A DNA stretch of 17,899 nt from Alkalibacterium indicireducens (GTDB taxonomy: Bacteria; Bacillota; Bacilli; Lactobacillales; Carnobacteriaceae_A), in assembly GCF_039522005.1 (NCBI RefSeq), contig NZ_BAAADA010000057.1, forward strand, positions 1 through 17,899, in the 5' to 3' direction. The stretch's first letter is position 1. Every line of letters starts with the position of its first letter. The notes beneath the pieces are model-generated. The model did not search any database. It was not told where the DNA came from and saw nothing but the letters and a program-made list of their open reading frames with translations. The translations under genes were made by a program, and so were the position numbers. Below are positions 13,661-17,899 of this stretch, one piece after another.

Positions 13661-14827
13661 ATGGAGACAGCAAAAGGATTTTTTGGAACATTTGGCGGCA
13701 GTTTCGTCCCTGAAAACCTTCAGGCAGCTTTGGATAAGATTGAGGCTGCTTTTGACGAGGCTAGAGAAGATGACGCGTTCAAGAAAGAATATCAGTCGAT
13801 TCTAAAAGAATATGTCGGCAGAGAGAATCCCCTGACCTACGCCGAACGGTTGTCAGAACGTTTCGGCGGTCCGAAAATCTATCTTAAAAGAGAAGACCTG
13901 AATCATACAGGAGCGCACAAGATAAACAATGTGGTGGGACAAATTCTTCTGGCCAAACGAATGGGTGCGCATCGCATCATTGCAGAGACAGGAGCGGGAC
14001 AGCATGGGGTAGCGACTGCGACGGCCTGCGCGATGTTTGGTATGGACTGTACGATCTATATGGGTAAACTGGACACCGAGCGCCAGGCACTCAATGTATT
14101 CAGGATGGAGCTGCTCGGAGCAGAAGTGGTTCCTGTCGAGCAAGGACAAGGGCGGTTGAAGGATGCCGTTGATGTCGCTCTAGGAGATCTGATCGAGAAT
14201 TATGATCACACATTTTATCTCCTCGGTTCAGCCGTCGGACCGCATCCCTATCCGTCCATCGTCAAGTATTTCCAGTCAGTGATCAGCGAGGAATCGAAGA
14301 AGCAGATTCTTGAAAAAGAAGGCAGGCTGCCTGCAGCGGTTGTTGCAGTGGCCGGTGGAGGCAGCAATGCGATTGGCTCCTTTGCTCACTATATTGAAGA
14401 TACTGATGTGCGTCTGATCGGGGCGGAGCCTGAAGAAGCAGCGACGATGAGCAAGGGAAAAGCGGCGAATCTGCACGGATTCAGAACCCTTGTCCTACAA
14501 GATGAAAACGGCAACCCGGCACCGACCTATTCAATTGCTGCCGGTCTGGACTATCCGGGAATCGGGCCTGAACATAGTCATCTTAAAGACAGTGGACGTG
14601 CTGAATACTATACAGTATCAAAAAAAGAGGTCATGTCTGCCTTCAAGACCCTGTCCGAAACTGAAGGAATCATCCCGGCGCTAGAAAGTGCCCATGCTGT
14701 CGCCTTAGTAAAAAAACTGGCGGATGAATTTTCTCCTGAAGAGCCTGTGATCATCACTATTTCTGGTCGTGGAGACAAAGATGTGGCCTATGTCCGGGAG
14801 CTGCTTGACTCGGGTGATTTTGACTAG
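13661..14827 (+). CDS. trpB: Tryptophan synthase beta chain, orphan copy
   Basis: This 388-residue PLP enzyme joins indole and L-serine to give tryptophan. The PLP lysine is K87 in HTGAHKINN and the catalytic glutamate is E109 in AETGAGQHG, the same numbers as in Salmonella TrpB. The phosphate loop GGGSNA and the ETEGIIPALESAHA and SGRGDKD segments are intact. It is of the classical TrpB1 type by length and motifs. ATG at 13661 is preferred because AGGAGAG lies about 10 bases upstream; an in-frame ATG at 13625 has no binding site. No trpA, trpC or other trp gene is present; it is the last gene of the transporter operon. Use of scavenged or imported indole is a likely role, as inference. Confidence 0.93.
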   Translation: METAKGFFGTFGGSFVPENLQAALDKIEAAFDEAREDDAFKKEYQSILKEYVGRENPLTYAERLSERFGGPKIYLKREDLNHTGAHKINNVVGQILLAKRMGAHRIIAETGAGQHGVATATACAMFGMDCTIYMGKLDTERQALNVFRMELLGAEVVPVEQGQGRLKDAVDVALGDLIENYDHTFYLLGSAVGPHPYPSIVKYFQSVISEESKKQILEKEGRLPAAVVAVAGGGSNAIGSFAHYIEDTDVRLIGAEPEEAATMSKGKAANLHGFRTLVLQDENGNPAPTYSIAAGLDYPGIGPEHSHLKDSGRAEYYTVSKKEVMSAFKTLSETEGIIPALESAHAVALVKKLADEFSPEEPVIITISGRGDKDVAYVRELLDSGDFD

Positions 14828-14856
14828 CACAACTTGATGACTGAACGGAACTGAAA

Positions 14857-14904
14857 GAGGAAGGGGCCTTCGCTGAACAATGTTAAAGGCTCTTTCCTCA
14901 TTTT
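14857..14904 (+). terminator. Intrinsic terminator after trpB
   Basis: GAGGAAGGGGCCTT (14857-14870) pairs with AAGGCTCTTTCCTC (14886-14899), 14 bp with two G-U pairs, followed by ATTTT. The 3' arm is shared with the dyad at 14895-14923. Confidence 0.7.
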
Positions 14905-14923
14905 GTGTATAATAAAATGAGGA
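14895..14923. promoter_or_regulatory. Perfect 10-bp dyad around the amidase -10 box
   Basis: TCCTCATTTT (14895-14904) and AAAATGAGGA (14914-14923) are perfect inverted repeats enclosing GTGTATAAT, which holds a consensus -10 TATAAT (14908-14913). The -35 region is poor. A protein bound to the dyad would cover the promoter of the amidase gene, so a repressor site is plausible. Confidence 0.5.
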
Positions 14924-14957
14924 ACTAAATACTTAGATAGAACAGGGGAGACAACTA

Positions 14958-16406
14958 ATGGGATTTAACAGTAAAGACTATCTTTCGGGGCAGATAGACA
15001 AGCAACATATTCGTACGAAGAAGAGTCGGTACAAATTGGAGCTGGACCATGAAGAGTATCATCTGAGCGATGAACTGAGACGGGAGATTCTATCGAGCGA
15101 TATACAGACACTTCAGAATTTAGTCAGAGAAGGCAGAACTACATACGCCGAAATTGCGATGTGCTTCTGGAATGAGACAGTCAGACAGAAAAGGTACAAT
15201 GCGGTCATCTCTTTGAATGAGACAATCGTTCAGGAGGCTGAAGAACTGGTCTTTGATGACGAGCATGAATTGCTTTATGGTATGCCGGTCCTCGTTAAAG
15301 ATAATGTTAGTGTGAAGGGGATGCCTGTTACAGCGGGGGCTGCTGTTCTTAGAGATTATATAGCTGAGGAAGATGCAGAACTTATCCAGCTCCTTAAAGA
15401 AAAGGGGGCACTGATTCTGGGGAAAACAAACTTGACCGAATGGGCAAATTTTATGTCTACTGACAGTTCCAATGGATATTCTGCAGTAGGTGGACAGACG
15501 ATGCATCCATTGGGACAGTTTGATGTTGGAGGATCGAGTGCAGGAAGTGCCGCTGCTGCAGCCTTGAGCCTGTCTCCGGTTACCGTCGGGTCGGAAACGG
15601 CCGGGTCTATCATCTATCCAGCCAGTCAGAATGGTGTGGTCGGACTTAAACCGACACTTGGTCTGGTCTCTCAGGACGGTGTTATCCCCATTTCAAAAAC
15701 GCATGATACTGCGGGACCGATCGCGAAAACTGTCAAGGATACGTATCTGCTTTTCAAGGGAATGGCGTCAGCAGTTTCAGAAGAAGCAGAGTGGTCTGAA
15801 GCAGGATTTAAAGGTGTGAAAACAGGTATCCTGGAAAACGAATCGATCAAGTCCCTCTATAGAGAAGAAGACGAAGAAATCATAGAAGATGTTCGGCAGA
15901 AGCTGAAAGAAGCCGGAGCGATCCCATCTGAGTATTCTTTAGATGAAAAGGCACTTGAAGTAGACTATGTTCCGGTTCTGAAGTATGAATTCAATACAGG
16001 GATCAAGTCTTTTTTCAATCAGAGTCGGACCCATCCACTGACTCTCGAGACAATTAGAGCGTTCAATGAAGAAGAAGGGGAAGATCAGACGGCACCTTTC
16101 AATCAGGAGCTGCTGATTCAGTCAGCCGGTGTTGAAGAGACTGCTGAAGACATCACTCAGATCATCACAACCAATCAGATGGTTACACGACAGGCACTGA
16201 AAAAAGCCTTTGACTCCGTAGATGTTCTTCTGACTTTAAGTAATTATGCCACTGCTGTCTATTCCGCATCCGGTTATCCAGCAGTCACCGTTCCTGGATA
16301 TGTTCGCGCAACCGGTGAGCCTATTGGCATAACCCTTATCGGCCAGGACGGAGAGGATGTCCGGTTAATGGAACTGGCCTATGCTTTGGAGCAGATTATT
16401 CAGTAA
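14958..16406 (+). CDS. Amidase-signature family hydrolase
   Basis: This 482-residue protein belongs to the amidase signature family, whose members hydrolyse carboxamides. The Ser-cisSer-Lys triad is visible: K114 in VLVKDN, S193 in GGSSAGSAAA and nucleophile S217 in GSETAGSII, with the usual 24-residue spacing between the serines. The chain is about the size of other stand-alone amidases. It is not obviously GatA, since no gatC or gatB is adjacent and the C-terminal part differs. The substrate is unknown. GGGGAG lies 7 bases before ATG. The N-terminal 80 or so residues are rich in charged residues and precede the amidase core. The promoter carries a dyad (14895-14923), suggesting a dedicated regulator. 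No clear terminator was found after the stop. Confidence 0.85.
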   Translation: MGFNSKDYLSGQIDKQHIRTKKSRYKLELDHEEYHLSDELRREILSSDIQTLQNLVREGRTTYAEIAMCFWNETVRQKRYNAVISLNETIVQEAEELVFDDEHELLYGMPVLVKDNVSVKGMPVTAGAAVLRDYIAEEDAELIQLLKEKGALILGKTNLTEWANFMSTDSSNGYSAVGGQTMHPLGQFDVGGSSAGSAAAAALSLSPVTVGSETAGSIIYPASQNGVVGLKPTLGLVSQDGVIPISKTHDTAGPIAKTVKDTYLLFKGMASAVSEEAEWSEAGFKGVKTGILENESIKSLYREEDEEIIEDVRQKLKEAGAIPSEYSLDEKALEVDYVPVLKYEFNTGIKSFFNQSRTHPLTLETIRAFNEEEGEDQTAPFNQELLIQSAGVEETAEDITQIITTNQMVTRQALKKAFDSVDVLLTLSNYATAVYSASGYPAVTVPGYVRATGEPIGITLIGQDGEDVRLMELAYALEQIIQ

Positions 16407-16502
16407 AGGTTCAAGCAAATCAGAGCATTATATGAGAGTTTATAAATTAGAATAAAGCCATTTATTTTTAATCCTATTATAGTAAAGCGGTTGGACTTCG
16501 TA

Positions 16503-16508
16503 TACAAT
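16503..16508 (+). promoter_or_regulatory. Possible -10 box of the amidohydrolase gene
   Basis: TACAAT lies 31 bases before the start codon. No acceptable -35 is seen at the expected distance, so this is weak; readthrough from the amidase gene is also possible because no terminator separates them. Confidence 0.25.
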
Positions 16509-16539
16509 AGAAGATACATTAATTAATAGGGGAGATAAT

Positions 16540-17787
16540 ATGGGGAAAACAGCTATAAAAAATGGACGTCTAATTGACGGACTAGGGGGACAGCCGGTCA
16601 GCGATGGGCTGGTCGTATTCGAAGGAAACACCTTGCTATACGCAGGAGAAGCGGAAGGATACACCTTGACTGGAGATGAAACGATAGTCGATGCCGGAGG
16701 AGGAACCATCCTCCCAGGACTTATCGATGCCCATGTGCATGTCATGATGGAGTTTGAAGGAGTTCAGAAACGACTGGAGACTCCTTTTTCCTACAGATTT
16801 TATCAGGCTGCCCAGTATATGAGGAAAACACTGTATGCCGGGATCACATCTGTCAGAGATGCATTAGGGGCGGATTTAGGTGTGAAGAAAGCTGTGGAAG
16901 AGGGACTGATAGCCGGTCCGCGTCTGCAGCTGAGCATCAATGCACTGACGATTACTGGCGGACACGGCGATGGTTATACCACTTCAGGCCAGACGGTTGA
17001 ATTGCTTCAGGCCAATTATCCGGGGATGCCTGACGGGCGGGCAGACGGGGTGGAAGAAGTCCGGAAGAAAGTCCGTGAAATGCTTCGTGCCGGAGCTGAG
17101 GTCATTAAAGTCCATGCGACGGGTGGCGTACTCAGCCCGACCGACCATCCGGAGTTTACCCAGTTTTCTCTGGAAGAACTGAAAGTCATTGTGGAAGAAG
17201 CGCGTTTCAGAAAAGGTGTGCGAGTCATGGCCCACGCTCAGGGAGCTGAAGGAATCAAACAGGCCGTCCGGGCAGGCATCCATTCAATTGAACACGGCAT
17301 CTTTCTCGATGACGAAGCTATTGATCTGATGAAAGAAAACGGAACATTCCTGGTGCCGACCTTGCTGGCGCCAGTATCGGTTCTGGAACTTGCTGAAGAA
17401 TCCGGAATGCCTGATTCAGCTGTCGAGAAGTCCAAGGAAGTCATTGAGATCCACAAGGAAAGTGTCGCTAAAGCTCATAAAGCAGGAGTTAAAATAGCTA
17501 TGGGTACTGATGCTGGAGTCATGCCTCACGGACTCAATTTAAGGGAACTGGAACTCATGACCGATGTGGGGATGACACCGATGGAAGCAATCGTGGCTAC
17601 CACAAAAACGGCAGCTGAGTGTTTAGGATGGGAAGACAAAGTCGGCACCCTTGAGAAAGGAAAACTGGCCGATATTGTCATCGTTAAAGGCAATCCCATC
17701 GAAGACATTGCGAGCCTGGCGGACACCGATACCATTCAATATGTCGTCAAGGACGGAAAGGTCGAAAAGGACACCTTAACTAAATAA
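16540..17787 (+). CDS. Metal-dependent amidohydrolase (imidazolonepropionase / Xaa-Pro dipeptidase-like)
   Basis: This 415-residue cytoplasmic protein belongs to the amidohydrolase superfamily, COG1228 type. Metal ligands are visible in order: H65 and H67 (LIDAHVHV), K190 (VIKVHATGG, the probable carboxylated lysine), H232 (MAHAQG), H252 (IEHG) and D324 (GTDAG). The C-terminal VGTLEKGKLADIVIVKGNPI returns to the small beta domain typical of the family. Related proteins include Xaa-Pro dipeptidases acting on dipeptides and organophosphates; the true substrate is not determined. AGGGGAG lies 5 bases before ATG. It follows an amidase gene, so the two might act on related amide or peptide substrates. 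A strong terminator follows. Confidence 0.88.
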   Translation: MGKTAIKNGRLIDGLGGQPVSDGLVVFEGNTLLYAGEAEGYTLTGDETIVDAGGGTILPGLIDAHVHVMMEFEGVQKRLETPFSYRFYQAAQYMRKTLYAGITSVRDALGADLGVKKAVEEGLIAGPRLQLSINALTITGGHGDGYTTSGQTVELLQANYPGMPDGRADGVEEVRKKVREMLRAGAEVIKVHATGGVLSPTDHPEFTQFSLEELKVIVEEARFRKGVRVMAHAQGAEGIKQAVRAGIHSIEHGIFLDDEAIDLMKENGTFLVPTLLAPVSVLELAEESGMPDSAVEKSKEVIEIHKESVAKAHKAGVKIAMGTDAGVMPHGLNLRELELMTDVGMTPMEAIVATTKTAAECLGWEDKVGTLEKGKLADIVIVKGNPIEDIASLADTDTIQYVVKDGKVEKDTLTK

Positions 17788-17796
17788 GATGATTTG

Positions 17797-17825
17797 AAAA
17801 CAGCCGACTGTGTCGGCTGTTTTTT
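17797..17825 (+). terminator. Strong intrinsic terminator after the amidohydrolase gene
   Basis: AAAACAGCCGAC (17797-17808) pairs with GTCGGCTGTTTT (17812-17823) around a 3-base loop and runs into T6. It lies 5 bases before the intron boundary at 17831. Confidence 0.9.
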
Positions 17826-17830
17826 CGTTC

Positions 17831-17899
17831 GTGCGCCCGGCATGGGCGACAACTTGGTGGTGAAAGTCCACTACAGACTTGGCAGTAGGAACTGTTAGC
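17831..17899 (+). mobile_element. 5' end of a group II intron (partial)
   Basis: The sequence starts GTGCGCCCGGCATGGGCG and continues with TGGTGGTGAAAGTCCACTAC and TAGGAACTGTTAGC, segments I recognise from the conserved 5' part (domain I) of bacterial group II introns, whose first bases are typically GUGYG. Only 69 bases fall in the window; the ribozyme core and the reverse transcriptase/maturase would lie beyond the end. Placement directly after a terminator hairpin and T run matches the known target choice of bacterial class C introns. Class is uncertain from this fragment. Whether the intron is complete cannot be judged. Confidence 0.75.

Noticed and set aside
1..17899. CRISPR array, tRNA or rRNA genes
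   Set aside because: No regularly spaced direct repeats and no tRNA- or rRNA-like conserved segments were seen on either strand by eye.

Overview
The window looks like chromosomal DNA from a low-to-moderate GC Firmicute, most likely a Lactobacillales member. A halo-alkaliphilic Carnobacteriaceae-type organism is possible because many proteins are rich in Asp and Glu, but this is a guess from gene content and not a proven assignment. Signs of Firmicutes are strong AGGAGG-like ribosome binding sites, sigma-A type promoters, many intrinsic terminators, and Firmicute-style RecQ, GuaC and TrpXYZ.

Layout. (1) 88-3571: recQ, then dsdA (D-serine ammonia-lyase), both on +, each with its own promoter and terminator. 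(2) 3633-4769: a zinc alcohol dehydrogenase on -, divergent from (3) 4956-6585: a + strand cluster of a divergent cis-prenyltransferase (UppS family), a guanylate-kinase-like protein and a 54-residue two-helix membrane protein. (4) 6616-7756: GMP reductase on -, divergent from (5) 7806-8623: a PAP2-family membrane phosphatase on +. (6) 8642-10044: a small membrane protein and a DAO-family FAD oxidoreductase on -. (7) 10415-14904: an apparent operon of a long regulatory leader, trpX, trpY, trpZ (tryptophan-type ABC transporter) and an orphan trpB. (8) 14895-16406: an amidase. (9) 16540-17825: a COG1228-type amidohydrolase with its terminator. (10) 17831-17899: the first 69 bases of what appears to be a group II intron, lying just after that terminator.

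The most interesting part is the 462-base leader between the trp promoter and trpX. It encodes two short Trp-codon peptides, each with its own ribosome binding site. The first is 24 residues with two Trp codons, and its stop codon lies inside a hairpin. It is followed by overlapping stems built from interleaved CATAGAT/ATCTATG copies and by two terminator hairpins. The second has Trp codons 5 and 7 and runs out of frame across the trpX start. No T-box consensus or TRAP-type repeats were seen. This looks like ribosome-mediated tryptophan sensing, perhaps in two stages, for a Trp uptake and indole salvage operon. The pairing logic of the first stage is not resolved by eye.

Functional links: the transporter plus TrpB without other trp genes fits Trp scavenging plus conversion of indole and L-serine to Trp. 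DsdA and the DAO-family enzyme would handle D-serine or other amino acids but lie in separate transcription units.
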